A DNA stretch of 64,000 nucleotides from Clostridium lacusfryxellense (GCF_018861735.1 NZ_JAHLEB010000003.1:62001-126000); one strand, 5' to 3'. Positions 9,391 through 19,165 are shown, counted from the stretch's first letter. Notes: generated from the sequence alone by a model not told the origin. A program made the numbers and translations.

Positions 9391-9505
9391 AAGTATCTAA
9401 ATGCATGCTGGAGTTTATTACTCAAAAGTTTTATAATATGAGTATGAGGATCTACTTTTAATGTTAAAATGTAGTTTAGGTATGTATTTAGAAAGGGGTA
9501 ACTAT

Positions 9506-10366
9506 ATGTTTGAGTTTAATCGTATATTTAAAAAGAATAAATATATTGAGGTTAAAAAGTTAGGTAATGATGATGGTGATAAAAAGCCTAATATCCCCTC
9601 TGGAATGTGGGTTAAATGTAAAACCTGTGGTGAAATCCTTTATAAGAAGGATTTAGAAATAAGTATAATGACATGTGGGAATTGTAGAACCCATTTTAGA
9701 ATTGGATCCAGAGAAAGAATAGAATACACTATAGATAAGGGGACTTTCGTAGAACATGATGAGTTTATGATCTCAGAAAACCCTATAGATTTTGAAGGGT
9801 ATAAGGATAAGTTACAAGGTATCCGTGGCAAAACTTTATTGAATGAAGCTGTAATAACTGGAGAAGGTAAGATAAATGGTTTAGATACTCTAATTGCAGT
9901 CATGGACAGCAATTTTATGATGGGAAGTATGGGGTGCGTAGTTGGTGAAAAACTTACGAGGGTCATTGAAAGAGCAACGGAAGATAGAAAACCAATTATT
10001 ATATTTACAGCCTCAGGTGGTGCTAGGATGCAAGAGGGTATATTTTCTCTTATGCAAATGGCAAAAACTAGTGCTGCGATTGCAAGGCATAATGATAAAG
10101 GGTGCCTTTATATAACTGTTCTTACAGATCCAACTACGGGTGGTGTAACTGCAAGTTTTGCAATGCTTGGGGATATAATACTCGCAGAGCCTAATGCATT
10201 AATAGGGTTTGCAGGAAAAAGAGTTATAGAGCAAACATTAAAACAGCAATTACCTGAAGGGTTTCAGAGGGCTGAATTTTTGCTTGAAAAAGGGTTTATA
10301 GATGAAGTAGTAGATAGAAAAGATATGAAAGATACATTAACGAAGATATTAAAAATTCATTTATAA
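9506..10366 (+). CDS. accD: acetyl-CoA carboxylase carboxyltransferase subunit beta (AccD)
   Basis: 286 residues. An N-terminal four-cysteine zinc ribbon (CKTCG and CGNC) precedes the crotonase-like carboxyltransferase domain with SGGARMQEG and [12 protein letters not shown]. It works as a heterotetramer with AccA encoded next. The start at 9506 is preceded by AAAGGGG. An upstream in-frame ATG at 9461 would add 15 atypical residues. Confidence 0.95.
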   Translation: MFEFNRIFKKNKYIEVKKLGNDDGDKKPNIPSGMWVKCKTCGEILYKKDLEISIMTCGNCRTHFRIGSRERIEYTIDKGTFVEHDEFMISENPIDFEGYKDKLQGIRGKTLLNEAVITGEGKINGLDTLIAVMDSNFMMGSMGCVVGEKLTRVIERATEDRKPIIIFTASGGARMQEGIFSLMQMAKTSAAIARHNDKGCLYITVLTDPTTGGVTASFAMLGDIILAEPNALIGFAGKRVIEQTLKQQLPEGFQRAEFLLEKGFIDEVVDRKDMKDTLTKILKIHL

Positions 10367-10409
10367 CATCAAGAGAAAGACACAAGGAACAAATAGGGAG
10401 TGAAATTTT

Positions 10410-11360
10410 ATGGTAACTTTACCTTTTGAAAAAAACATGTATGAGTTAAAAAGTAAAATAGACGAACTAAAGAATTTGGCGACAGATCAGAATATGGATT
10501 TAGTAAAAGAGATAAGACAGATGGAAATTAAGCTCTACAATATGCAAAAGGAAGCCTATAAAAATTTAACTGCCTGGGATAAAGTAAGCATTGCAAGGCT
10601 TGTGGAAAGGCCGACTGCTCTTGATTATATCAATCGAATTTTTGATGGCTTTATGGAATTTCATGGTGATAGGTATTATGGAGATGATGCTGCTATTGTA
10701 GGTGGAATAGCAGAGTTTAATGGTATTCCTGTTACGGTTATAGCTCAGCAAAAGGGAAATAATACAAAGGAAAACATAAAGCGGAACTTCGGTATGCCAA
10801 ATCCTGAAGGATATAGAAAAACTTTAAGACTTATGAAACAGGCAGAAAAATTTAATAGACCTGTTATTTGTTTTGTAGATACACCAGGAGCTTATTGTGG
10901 CCTAGGTGCAGAAGAAAGAGGTCAGGGTGAGGCAATTGCTAGAAATCTTATGTATATGTCAACATTAAAAACACCAATAATCTCAATAGTTATAGGAGAA
11001 GGTGGAAGTGGTGGAGCGTTAGCCATGGCGATAGCTGATGAGGTTTGGATGCTAGAGCATGCTATTTATTCCATTTTATCACCAGAGGGTTTTGCTAGTA
11101 TTTTATATAAAGATGCAAGTCGTGCTAAAGAAGCGGCTAATAAAATGAAAATAACTGCTCAGGATTTAATTAATTTTGGGATAATAGATAGAATTATAAA
11201 AGAACCCCTTGGTGGTGCACATACCAATGTAGATGAGATGGCAGCTTGTATTAAACGTAATTTAGAAGAGGCAATAAATAGATTAAAACGTGAGACTATA
11301 GAGTCCTTACTCACTAAGAGATATTATAAATTCAGAAAAATTGGTAAGGTAGGAGAATAG
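10410..11360 (+). CDS. accA: acetyl-CoA carboxylase carboxyltransferase subunit alpha (AccA)
   Basis: 316 residues. A helical N-terminus precedes the carboxyltransferase fold with [17 protein letters not shown] and [15 protein letters not shown]. With AccD it moves the carboxyl group to acetyl-CoA. It is the last gene of the FASII/ACC cluster. Confidence 0.96.
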   Translation: MVTLPFEKNMYELKSKIDELKNLATDQNMDLVKEIRQMEIKLYNMQKEAYKNLTAWDKVSIARLVERPTALDYINRIFDGFMEFHGDRYYGDDAAIVGGIAEFNGIPVTVIAQQKGNNTKENIKRNFGMPNPEGYRKTLRLMKQAEKFNRPVICFVDTPGAYCGLGAEERGQGEAIARNLMYMSTLKTPIISIVIGEGGSGGALAMAIADEVWMLEHAIYSILSPEGFASILYKDASRAKEAANKMKITAQDLINFGIIDRIIKEPLGGAHTNVDEMAACIKRNLEEAINRLKRETIESLLTKRYYKFRKIGKVGE

Positions 11361-11391
11361 ACAATAAATTTCATTTTAGGGTTATTAAGAG

Positions 11392-11419
11392 AAGTATATA
11401 TACTTTTCTTTTTTTTTCT
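11392..11419 (+). terminator. terminator after the FASII cluster
   Basis: A short self-complementary stretch AAGTATATATACTT is followed by a long T-rich run. The stem is AT-only and weak, but the position directly behind accA and the T tract fit an end of transcription. Confidence 0.5.
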
Positions 11420-11420
11420 A

Positions 11421-11449
11421 TTGAACTGTTCATATAAATCATACATAAT
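11421..11449 (+). promoter_or_regulatory. sigma-A promoter upstream of degV
   Basis: TTGAAC at 11421-11426 and CATAAT at 11444-11449 are 17 bases apart, directly after the preceding terminator. This implies that the DegV gene has its own promoter. Confidence 0.55.
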
Positions 11450-11496
11450 AGGAGATAAGAATAATATTTATGATAATGGTGAAGGGGATTTAAGTT

Positions 11497-12378
11497 ATGA
11501 GCGAAACACATAGTGAGATAATTCTAGTAATAGATTCAGGATGCGATTTACCTTTAGAATGTATTAAGCAAGATAACATAGTGCCATTAGGTTTAGTTTG
11601 TAATTTTAAAGGTGAATCAATAGAAGATGACTTTGGTATAAAGTTTACACGCAAGGAATTCTTTAATGCTTTAAGGCAAGGTGAAATGCCTACTACATCA
11701 CAAATAAATAGTCAAAGATACGTAGATGTTTTTAGAAAATATGTTATGGAAAAAAAGCCTATAATATATATTGCAATGTCTTCCGCATTAACTGGCACTA
11801 TAAATAGTGCAAACATAGCAAGAGAAATGGTACTTGAAGAGTTTCCATCTGCAGACATAAGTATAGTTGATAGTAAATGTGCAAGCCTCGGACAAGGACT
11901 TTTAGTTTATTATGCTTATGAAATGTTGAAAAAAGGAAGTTCTAAAGAAGAGATAATTACATGGATTGAGGAAAATAAACTTAAGATTAATCATTGGTTT
12001 ACAGTTAGTGATCTAAATCATCTAAAAAGAGGTGGAAGAATATCAAGTTCTGCTGCAGCCGTCGGTATTCTCCTAAATATAAAACCGGTTTTATTTGTGG
12101 ATAATGAAGGGCGACTTACACCTTTTTCTAAATGCAGGGGCAGAAAAAAAGCAATTAGCACCTTAGCCCAAAAGTTTAAGGAAAAAACAGATCCGAATAA
12201 AGAGCAAGTTATAGCAATAAGTCATGGAGATTGTATTGATGATGCATTAGCTTTAGAGGCTTTAGTTAGAGAAAATGGAAATGTTAAAGACGTTATTTTA
12301 AATTATGTTGGGACAGCAATTGGGTCACATACAGGACCAGATATGGTAGGACTGTTTTTTATAGCAAATGAAAGATAA
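11497..12378 (+). CDS. DegV family fatty-acid-binding protein
   Basis: 293 residues of the DegV/FakB fold. Conserved segments are the N-terminal VIDSGCDLP, MPTTSQINSQRY, SSALTGTINSANIA and HLKRGGRISSSAA. FakB-type members bind exogenous fatty acids and present them to the kinase FakA. No FakA is in this window, and many DegV proteins remain unassigned. The location directly after the FASII operon makes a lipid role plausible. GGGG-type ribosome site before the ATG. Confidence 0.85.
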   Translation: MSETHSEIILVIDSGCDLPLECIKQDNIVPLGLVCNFKGESIEDDFGIKFTRKEFFNALRQGEMPTTSQINSQRYVDVFRKYVMEKKPIIYIAMSSALTGTINSANIAREMVLEEFPSADISIVDSKCASLGQGLLVYYAYEMLKKGSSKEEIITWIEENKLKINHWFTVSDLNHLKRGGRISSSAAAVGILLNIKPVLFVDNEGRLTPFSKCRGRKKAISTLAQKFKEKTDPNKEQVIAISHGDCIDDALALEALVRENGNVKDVILNYVGTAIGSHTGPDMVGLFFIANER

Positions 12379-12460
12379 GAGCTTAAATATATTAATGGCA
12401 ATAAAATCGCAATAATAATTTTAAATTATAAATTAATAGATATTTATTTTAAATAAAGTA

Positions 12461-12502
12461 AAAGGAAGATGTTTAGCGATATTAGCTATAACATCTTCCT
12501 TT
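12461..12502. terminator. bidirectional terminator between degV and the SASP-like gene
   Basis: Perfect 13-base arms (AAAGGAAGATGTT at 12461-12473 and its complement at 12490-12502) flank a 16-base loop, with A and T runs on either side. It lies between convergent genes and can serve both. Confidence 0.85.
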
Positions 12503-12516
12503 TTCATTATTTAAAA

Positions 12517-12663
12517 TTATTCTGTTTCTTTTCCTAATTTTTTAGATTCTTTAGAAACACCTATTTCATTAGCAGTTTCCATTTTCATTTTATCTAATTC
12601 TTTTTTAGTTTTTTGACTAGCTTTTTTATTGTCTTTGCTATTTTTATTGTTTTTATGTGACAT
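12517..12663 (-). CDS. short alpha/beta-type SASP-like protein
   Basis: A 48-residue lysine-rich protein with an excellent ribosome site (AAGGAGG). Residues KKELDKMKMETANEIGV match the first conserved helix of alpha/beta small acid-soluble spore proteins, including the region cleaved by germination protease. The usual second half with the Gly-Gly segment is missing. Full-length family members are about 60-75 residues and coat spore DNA. A possible forespore-type promoter (GCATA at 12761-12765, TATAATA at 12737-12743 on the minus strand, 17-base gap) is weak. Whether it still binds DNA is unknown. Confidence 0.7.
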   Translation of the reverse strand: MSHKNNKNSKDNKKASQKTKKELDKMKMETANEIGVSKESKKLGKETE

Positions 12664-12893
12664 AATAATAGCCCTCCTTAATTAAAATTTAAGCAATCAT
12701 AAATTACTTGCGGTATAATATTAAACTTCTAAATATTATTATAACCAGATATCTAATTTGTATGCTGTAAAAAGAGCATTTATGGAATATTAGTATAATC
12801 TTACTAGAATGTAGATTTGTTACTTATGCCAATATACATTTTAATGATATAATTAATATTATTAACTGAACTAAAATAGGAGGTAACAATAAG

Positions 12894-13703
12894 ATGAATA
12901 AAACAATAGGATTTATAGGTTGCGGTAATATGGCACAGGCGATGATAAGTGGAATAGTAAAATCAAAGTTAGTCTCTGGTGAAAAGGTAATAGCAAGTAA
13001 TCCATCAGACAAAAATTTGCTTAAGATGAAAAAATCGAATAATATTTTAATAACTAATGATAACGAGGAAGTTGCAAAATTTTCTGACATAGTAATACTA
13101 GCTGTAAAGCCTTACAAATATTTTGAAGTTATTGATGAAATAAAGCCGTATTTAAAAAAGGATGTAATTATAGTTACTATAGCTGCAGGGATAACACTTG
13201 AGCATATGAGTGAAAAGCTAGGAGATGATGCTAAGGTTATAAGAACTATGCCAAACACTCCAGCGCTTGTTGGAGAGGGTATGAGTGCGCTTTGCGCTAA
13301 CGTGAATATAACTAAAGAAGAATTGCAAGATGTAGTAAATATATTTGAAAGCTTCGGAAAGATAGAAATATTAGAGGAAAAGCTTATCGATGTAGTTCCG
13401 GCTGTTAGTGGATCATCTCCGGCTTATGTCTATATGTTTATTGAAGCATTAGGTGATGGAGCAGTGCTTCAAGGAATGCCAAGAGACAAGGCTTATAAGA
13501 TGGCAGCCCAAGCTGTACTAGGAGCAGCTAAAATGGTACTTGAGACTGGAGAACACCCAGGAAAGCTTAAAGACAATGTGTGCTCACCAGGGGGAACGAC
13601 TATAGAGGCAGTATATACTTTAGAAAAAAACAATTTTAGGGGCTCAATAATTTCAGCTATGGAGAGTTGTACGGAAAAGGCAATCAAAATGGGTAAAAAA
13701 TAA
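12894..13703 (+). CDS. proC: pyrroline-5-carboxylate reductase (ProC)
   Basis: 269 residues. It reduces pyrroline-5-carboxylate to proline with NAD(P)H. The N-terminal IGFIGCGNMAQAMISG Rossmann motif, RTMPNTPALVGEG, and the C-terminal signature VCSPGGTTIEAVYTLE are all present. AGGAGG precedes the ATG. It is a single-gene unit with no other proline genes nearby. Confidence 0.96.
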   Translation: MNKTIGFIGCGNMAQAMISGIVKSKLVSGEKVIASNPSDKNLLKMKKSNNILITNDNEEVAKFSDIVILAVKPYKYFEVIDEIKPYLKKDVIIVTIAAGITLEHMSEKLGDDAKVIRTMPNTPALVGEGMSALCANVNITKEELQDVVNIFESFGKIEILEEKLIDVVPAVSGSSPAYVYMFIEALGDGAVLQGMPRDKAYKMAAQAVLGAAKMVLETGEHPGKLKDNVCSPGGTTIEAVYTLEKNNFRGSIISAMESCTEKAIKMGKK

Positions 13704-13821
13704 TAGAGTTTATACTTTGTTTATAATTAGTTTAGAGAAAGTAGAGACATATATATTAAGATATAATTATGGAAGACTTTCATGGCAAAAGTAATTTTAA
13801 ACAAAAAGGGGTTTTAATAAA

Positions 13822-15069
13822 ATGAAGCTAAATAAGAAAACAACAACCATTATAAGTTTTATGATAGGGACTGTTATGTTTACAACTACAGCTATAGCTC
13901 AAGTTGTAACCAAAAGTGGATATGATCAACTTAAAGATTCTGTTAAATATACAGCGGAAAATGCTACAACTAAACTCTCAAGTTATACTGCGGATATGTC
14001 TGTTGTTTTAAAGGACAATAATACTGTTCTCTATTCTCAAGATTCGCTTAGTAAAGTAGATGTATCAAAGGGCGTCAAAGAAACTGTAACAACAACACTT
14101 GAGGGTTCAAAAAAAACAGAGGATTACAATTACTCTGATAAAAATGGTAGTATATCTAAAAATGCTGATCAAAATATTTATTATACAAATGAATATGCAA
14201 AACCTCAAAAAAGTACAACTTCTGAAAATCCTTTTAAGCGAGATGGGGCTGCTGATATGGAGAAAATTGCAGATGCTTTAGTAGGCAATTTAAAAGACTC
14301 TGTTGTGGTTACGCAAAATGCAGATGGAAGTAAAACTTTATCTGGTTCTTTAAGTGAATCACAAATACCAGCGATTATTAATGCAGTTGTATCGCTACAA
14401 TCTAAAAATGAACTTGGGAACAGATCTAATAACCCAAGCGAGAATACAATGCCTAAAATAACAAAGGACGTATTTGTGAAACAAGTTAAAGGAAATATGG
14501 TAACAACCAAAGACGGACTTATTCAAAGTGTTCTTGGAAGTGGGGTTATTTCTGGTAAAGATGAAAAGGGAGTAGAACATAAGGTTACCTTCGAGTTATT
14601 AGCAAAGATGACAGAAGTTAATACAACTAAAGTTAGCAAACCAGATCTTAATGGTAAGAAAGTAGAGAAAAATGTAGAACAAGATTATAGTAAATTGACT
14701 AATCCCCAAAAGTATATAGGGAAATATAAAACAGATATTTTAATAGAAAAAGATGCTAAATTTATAAAGATAGGTGAAAAATTCTTAGATATTACAGCAG
14801 TAGATGACAAGGGTGTTAGCGGAAGATATTATGAGCAGTATGTTAAGGGATACGAGGATTTTGTATCTGATAAAAAAGACTTCAAGTTTGATGCGAAATT
14901 TGACAAGGACCAGTTTAGTGGGACTTTTAATTCAAGTAGCGACTCAAAAGAAAAGATAACCGGTAATATATCTATAAGCATAGGTTCAGCAGACATATAC
15001 TTTAATATAAATGAAAATCAAAGTGGAAAAATAATTAATAATGGTCAATACAATAAAGTATTCAACTAA
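13822..15069 (+). CDS. secreted protein of unknown function
   Basis: 415 residues. An N-terminal signal peptide (KKTTTIISFMIGTVMFTTTAIAQ) is followed by a polar, lysine/serine-rich mature part with no cysteines. Nothing resembling a catalytic motif is visible. The long central segment of alternating polar residues suggests a beta-rich extracellular or cell-wall-near protein. The ABC/two-component genes follow after a hairpin terminator, so a functional link is not assured. I do not recognise the family. Confidence 0.75.
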   Translation: MKLNKKTTTIISFMIGTVMFTTTAIAQVVTKSGYDQLKDSVKYTAENATTKLSSYTADMSVVLKDNNTVLYSQDSLSKVDVSKGVKETVTTTLEGSKKTEDYNYSDKNGSISKNADQNIYYTNEYAKPQKSTTSENPFKRDGAADMEKIADALVGNLKDSVVVTQNADGSKTLSGSLSESQIPAIINAVVSLQSKNELGNRSNNPSENTMPKITKDVFVKQVKGNMVTTKDGLIQSVLGSGVISGKDEKGVEHKVTFELLAKMTEVNTTKVSKPDLNGKKVEKNVEQDYSKLTNPQKYIGKYKTDILIEKDAKFIKIGEKFLDITAVDDKGVSGRYYEQYVKGYEDFVSDKKDFKFDAKFDKDQFSGTFNSSSDSKEKITGNISISIGSADIYFNINENQSGKIINNGQYNKVFN

Positions 15070-15113
15070 TAATAAATAAAATTAAAGGTTAGGGAATTTA
15101 GAGTAAAGTATTC

Positions 15114-15142
15114 AAATAAGGCGAGGTATCGCCTTATTTATT
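15114..15142 (+). terminator. hairpin terminator after the secreted-protein gene
   Basis: Perfect 11-base arms (AAATAAGGCGA at 15114-15124 and its complement at 15129-15139) with a four-base loop and a short T-rich tail. Confidence 0.65.
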
Positions 15143-15203
15143 GAGTTTAATGACATTTCAAAAGAAAGCCTATCACTTTTATAAGAGGTGGTTTCAAAAC
15201 TAG

Positions 15204-15944
15204 ATGGGGGGGATACAATTGGAAAAAGCTATTGAAATTAAAAATCTTTCTAAGCTATATAAAAATGGAAGAGGAATAACAGATATTAATATTGATATAA
15301 ATAAAGGAGACATATTTGGGTTTCTGGGACCCAATGGTGCTGGTAAGACTACTGCTATGAAAATAATGACAGGGCTAATAAAACCAGATAGTGGAGATGT
15401 CAAAGTTTTTGGTCAAAGTATTCAAGAAGATTATCAAAATGTAATGAAAGAAGTAGGTTGCATTATAGAAACGGCAGAGTGTTATCAATATTTAACAGCA
15501 TATGAAAATTTAAAGCAGGCATCAAGATATTATGAAAATGTTGATGATGATAGAATCCATGAAGTTTTAGAACTTACAGGAATGTTAAAATATAAAAATG
15601 AGAAACCAAGAAAATTTTCTCTTGGTATGAAGCAAAGATTAGGGATTGCAGCTACAATATTGTCTAAACCACAAGTGATTATTTTGGACGAGCCCTTAAA
15701 TGGACTTGATGTTGAAGGAATGATTTCTATGAGAAATATAATAAAAGATATGGTAGAAAAAGAAAAGACTACATTTTTTATTTCAAGTCACCTTATACAT
15801 GATGTGGAACTTACATGTACTCATATTGGTGTATTATATAATGGGAAGATGCTTAACATAGATACTATAAAAAATATATTAAATAATTATGCAACACTAG
15901 AAAATTATTTTGTTAGCGAGGTAGAAAGAAATGGGAGAATTTAA
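15204..15944 (+). CDS. ABC transporter ATP-binding protein (BcrA-like)
   Basis: 246 residues. Walker A GPNGAGKTT, signature SLGMKQRLGIA, Walker B VIILDEPLNGLD, and the switch His in SSHLIHD are present. It powers the membrane partner at 15931, whose start lies within this gene's last 14 bases. Such pairs in Clostridium often export or resist peptide antibiotics. The ATG at 15204 has GAGGTGG 12 bases upstream. A TTG at 15219 with a G-rich site is an alternative start. Confidence 0.9.
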   Translation: MGGIQLEKAIEIKNLSKLYKNGRGITDINIDINKGDIFGFLGPNGAGKTTAMKIMTGLIKPDSGDVKVFGQSIQEDYQNVMKEVGCIIETAECYQYLTAYENLKQASRYYENVDDDRIHEVLELTGMLKYKNEKPRKFSLGMKQRLGIAATILSKPQVIILDEPLNGLDVEGMISMRNIIKDMVEKEKTTFFISSHLIHDVELTCTHIGVLYNGKMLNIDTIKNILNNYATLENYFVSEVERNGRI

Positions 15945-16683
15945 AGCTGCATTAACAAATGAAATTGAAAAGTTATACAAAAGAAAAAAAGTTTTAGTCG
16001 CAATGATTATATCACTTATTTTTATTATAGTAGGACAGCTATCTATGGTGGTATTAAGATCTGGATTTGGACTTCGTGGAGTTTCTAGCATGGAATTTCC
16101 TATTCTTGTGCTTTCTGTAGTAGTAAATACTATTCTCCCACTTTTTACTGCGCTTGTTACTATAGAGAGTTTTTCAGGAGAATTTTCACAAAATACTATG
16201 AAAATTGCACTTACAAGGCCAATCTCAAGATTTAAATTCTACGGGGCAAAATTAACAGCAATTATGTTATTTATTCTTGCCAATCTTTTGTTTGTAATGA
16301 TTTTTTCGATAATCGCAGGTTGTCTTTTTAATTCAAATTCATTTGCACTTAGTAGCGTTTTTAAGATAGTAATTTCTTATATAGTTACATTAGTTCCTAT
16401 GGTTATTTTATCAATAATAATTGCATTTTTTGCAAATATTATTAGAAGTGGCATAGGCGTGTTTTTTATATCTATTTTTGTTTTTGCTATTTTTAAAGGG
16501 TTAGGAATTATATTTTATCGATTTTCTGGTGTATTTATTACATCTATGATGAGTTGGTACACCTTATTTAATATGGATACTATTCCTTATTTCAAAGTAT
16601 TCCTTCAGTTTATGATGATGATTAGTTATGGTATAATATTTTTTACAGCAGGATATTATATATTCGATAATAAGGAATTTTAA
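15931..16683 (+). CDS. ABC-2 type permease
   Basis: 250 residues with about six hydrophobic segments. It starts with a charged cytoplasmic end (EKLYKRKK) and carries the periplasm-side pattern FSGEFSQNTMKIALTRPISR typical of lantibiotic-immunity-type permeases. It overlaps the ATPase gene by 14 bases and is followed by a two-component pair 29 bases on. Confidence 0.88.
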   Translation: MGEFKAALTNEIEKLYKRKKVLVAMIISLIFIIVGQLSMVVLRSGFGLRGVSSMEFPILVLSVVVNTILPLFTALVTIESFSGEFSQNTMKIALTRPISRFKFYGAKLTAIMLFILANLLFVMIFSIIAGCLFNSNSFALSSVFKIVISYIVTLVPMVILSIIIAFFANIIRSGIGVFFISIFVFAIFKGLGIIFYRFSGVFITSMMSWYTLFNMDTIPYFKVFLQFMMMISYGIIFFTAGYYIFDNKEF

Positions 16684-16712
16684 TCAGGTTTTAAAAATAT
16701 CGAGGTGGGAAG

Positions 16713-18149
16713 ATGAATATAAAGAAACGGTTAATCTTATCTAATACTATAACTATAATAATTCCTTTTGTAGTTACAATTATAGCAGCATTCTTATTCC
16801 TTTTTGCTTCATCAAGAATTTTTAACAGGAATATAAGTTATGATAATTTCAAAAAAACAATATTTATAAAAACACAATTATCTGATGCAAGTAATGATAT
16901 ATGGAGGCAGAAGTCTGCAGATATAGAGGATCCAAATTTTCAGAAGTATTTAAAGCAGAAAGTATCAATTATTAATGGAGACATTATTATTCTTAAAAAC
17001 AATTCTGTTATATATAATTCTAAGGAAATAAACAAAATTGATATAGAAAAATGTTTATTAGAAGCAAAAAATCAATCTCAAAAAAAGATAGTAATAATTG
17101 ATGATATAGCGTACATGGTGGAAGTAGCACCACTTAAGTTTAAAGATGAAGCTATAGGATCAGCAATATTATTGGCGCCAACTTTTGAATATTCAAGTAT
17201 TCTAGAACGATTTATTATTTTTGTTTTTGTTGTATTTCTTATTACTTTTATAACGGTTAATATATTTATGTCATATCTATTATCCAAAAGGATAATAAAA
17301 CCACTAGAACTTCTAAAATCGGCGGTAGGACAAATCAGTAAAGGTGATTTAAATGTAGAAATTACTGAAATTGGTGACGAGGAAATTAGAGAGTTATGCG
17401 AGGATTTCGAAAAAATGAGAATACAACTTAAGGACACTACCCACATGAAAAAGAAGTATGATGATAATAGGACAATGTTAGTATCAAGTATATCACATGA
17501 CCTTAAAACACCTATAACATCAATTAAAGGTTATGTAAAAGGCATTTTAGATGGGGTTGCTAATACTCCTGAGAAGGAAGAACGTTATTTAAAAACTATT
17601 TACTCAAAGTCAGAACAAATGGATGTAATGATCGATGATTTACTTTTATATTCCAAATTAGATTTGAGCCAACTTCCATTTAACTTTGAAAAAACGGATA
17701 TTATAGATTACTTTAATTATTGCATTCATGAAAGTTCACTAGAACTAGAAAAGTTTAATATTAAAATTTCTCTAAAGAGCAATTTAGATGGGGTAAAATA
17801 CGTTAGAATTGATAGAGAAAGATTGATGCGGGTTATATTAAATATTATTGATAACTCTCGTAAATATATGGATAAAAAGCAAGGAGAAATTACTATATTT
17901 CTTAGGGAAACTAATTCAAGTATTATTATCGAGATAAGGGACAATGGTTCTGGAATTGACGAGAATGATGTTAATAAAATATTTGATAGGTTTTATAGGG
18001 CAGATGCTGCAAGAAGTGAAGCAAATGGGAGTGGACTAGGACTTGCTATTGCAAAACAAATTGTAGAGGGTCATAGCGGCACAATTTGGGCTGTAAGTCA
18101 TGAAGATCAAGGCATAAGTATTTTGATATCATTAGGAAAAATATCTTAA
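16713..18149 (+). CDS. sensor histidine kinase
   Basis: 478 residues. A transmembrane helix near 10-32, an extracellular sensor region, and a second helix near 165-190 lead to a HAMP domain (SKRIIKPLELLKSAV). The HisKA box is SSISHDLKTPITS (His262), and the HATPase has N, G1 and G2 boxes (NIIDNSRKYM, DNGSGID, GSGLGLAIAK). The phosphate goes to the regulator encoded next. The sensed signal is probably the ABC transporter's substrate, inferred from the operon. Confidence 0.93.
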   Translation: MNIKKRLILSNTITIIIPFVVTIIAAFLFLFASSRIFNRNISYDNFKKTIFIKTQLSDASNDIWRQKSADIEDPNFQKYLKQKVSIINGDIIILKNNSVIYNSKEINKIDIEKCLLEAKNQSQKKIVIIDDIAYMVEVAPLKFKDEAIGSAILLAPTFEYSSILERFIIFVFVVFLITFITVNIFMSYLLSKRIIKPLELLKSAVGQISKGDLNVEITEIGDEEIRELCEDFEKMRIQLKDTTHMKKKYDDNRTMLVSSISHDLKTPITSIKGYVKGILDGVANTPEKEERYLKTIYSKSEQMDVMIDDLLLYSKLDLSQLPFNFEKTDIIDYFNYCIHESSLELEKFNIKISLKSNLDGVKYVRIDRERLMRVILNIIDNSRKYMDKKQGEITIFLRETNSSIIIEIRDNGSGIDENDVNKIFDRFYRADAARSEANGSGLGLAIAKQIVEGHSGTIWAVSHEDQGISILISLGKIS

Positions 18150-18164
18150 GAGTAGAGGAGTATT

Positions 18165-18860
18165 ATGAAGAAAATTTTAATAGTTGAAGACGATGTGAGT
18201 ATTGCACAGCTCCAAAAGGACTATTTAGAGATTGAAGGATTTGAAGTTTATATATGTTATGACGGTGTTGAGGGGTTAAATGCATTAAAGACAAGTGAGT
18301 TTGACCTTTTAATCCTTGATGTAATGCTTCCTAAAATTGATGGATTTACAATTTTACGTAGTATACGAGAAGAAAAGGACATACCAGTTTTAATGGTCTC
18401 TGCAAAAAAGGAAGATATTGATAAAATAAAGGGTTTGAGTCTTGGAGCTGACGATTATATTACTAAACCGTTTAATCCAAGTGAACTAGTTGCTAGGGTA
18501 AAGTCGCACATCAGAAATTACGAGCGAATAAAGAGTAAATTTAAAAGTAGTGTTAAAAGTAGCACTCTCATAATAAGAGGACTAGAAATAAAAAAAGATT
18601 GTAGACAGGTTTTTATAAATGGAGTAGAAATAAATTTAGCTCAAAAGGAATTTGATTTATTATTATATCTAGCCGAAAATCCCAATAGAGTATTTAGTAA
18701 AGTTGAATTGTTTGAAAAAATATGGGGATTTGATGCTTTATCAGATACTGCAACTGTAACAGTACATATTGGAAGAGTTAGAGAAAAAATTGAGACTAAT
18801 ACAGCACAACCACAATACATTGAAACTGTTTGGGGAACAGGGTACAGGCTTAGGGTATGA
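18165..18860 (+). CDS. OmpR-family response regulator
   Basis: 231 residues. The receiver domain has acidic residues EDD near the start, phospho-acceptor Asp52 (LLILDVMLP) and the conserved Lys in TKPFNP. A C-terminal winged helix ends in YIETVWGTGYRL. It pairs with the kinase 15 bases upstream. Its stop codon lies inside the terminator stem. Confidence 0.94.
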   Translation: MKKILIVEDDVSIAQLQKDYLEIEGFEVYICYDGVEGLNALKTSEFDLLILDVMLPKIDGFTILRSIREEKDIPVLMVSAKKEDIDKIKGLSLGADDYITKPFNPSELVARVKSHIRNYERIKSKFKSSVKSSTLIIRGLEIKKDCRQVFINGVEINLAQKEFDLLLYLAENPNRVFSKVELFEKIWGFDALSDTATVTVHIGRVREKIETNTAQPQYIETVWGTGYRLRV

Positions 18861-18886
18861 ATCATACTCTAAACCTGTACCTTTTT
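18841..18886 (+). terminator. terminator overlapping the end of the response regulator gene
   Basis: About 20-base arms (18841-18860 and 18862-18881) with a very short loop and a following T5. The left arm is the last 20 bases of the coding sequence, including the stop codon. Confidence 0.85.
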
Positions 18887-18971
18887 ATATTGTTCTCTTT
18901 TTTAAAAGATAGTAATACTTATTAAAATCAAAACATATATTTGGATTAAAGCATTAAATTTATAAAAAGTA

Positions 18972-19000
18972 TTGACTTACGAACAAATGTTCGGTACAAT
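18972..19000 (+). promoter_or_regulatory. sigma-A promoter with LexA box (SOS-type)
   Basis: TTGACT at 18972-18977 and TACAAT at 18995-19000 are 17 bases apart. The spacer contains CGAACAAATGTTCG (18980-18993), which agrees fully with the Gram-positive LexA box CGAAC-RNRY-GTTCG. LexA there would block RNA polymerase. The next gene is the YciI-like ORF at 19190. Confidence 0.85.
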
Positions 19001-19105
19001 ATAAATATAACAAATTAAGACAAAATACCTGCAAAGTATCTAAAAAAATATAAATATTTCATTTAACATAATATTTGATTTCACGCTGAACTGCATTTCT
19101 AAAAA

Positions 19106-19165
19106 CCACTTTGGTGGATTATTAAATAGCTACTTTAGTAGATTATTAAATAGCTACTTTAGTAG
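19106..19165. repeat. tandem hairpin repeats, 24-base period
   Basis: Three 12-base hairpins, CCACTTTGGTGG once (19106-19117) then CTACTTTAGTAG twice (19130-19141, 19154-19165), are separated by identical 12-base spacers ATTATTAAATAG. Base changes in one arm are matched in the other. They lie in the 5' leader of the YciI-like gene. The same hairpin type recurs at 46635-46742. Confidence 0.85.

Noticed and set aside
11392-11405. Further member of the GTATATATTAC hairpin family
   Set aside because: Only the simple AAGTATATATACTT core is shared. It lacks the TTAC and inner parts, so similarity by chance is likely.
14099-14281. Small ORF inside the secreted-protein gene
   Set aside because: Overlapping frame without a ribosome site, and the host gene has a convincing signal peptide.
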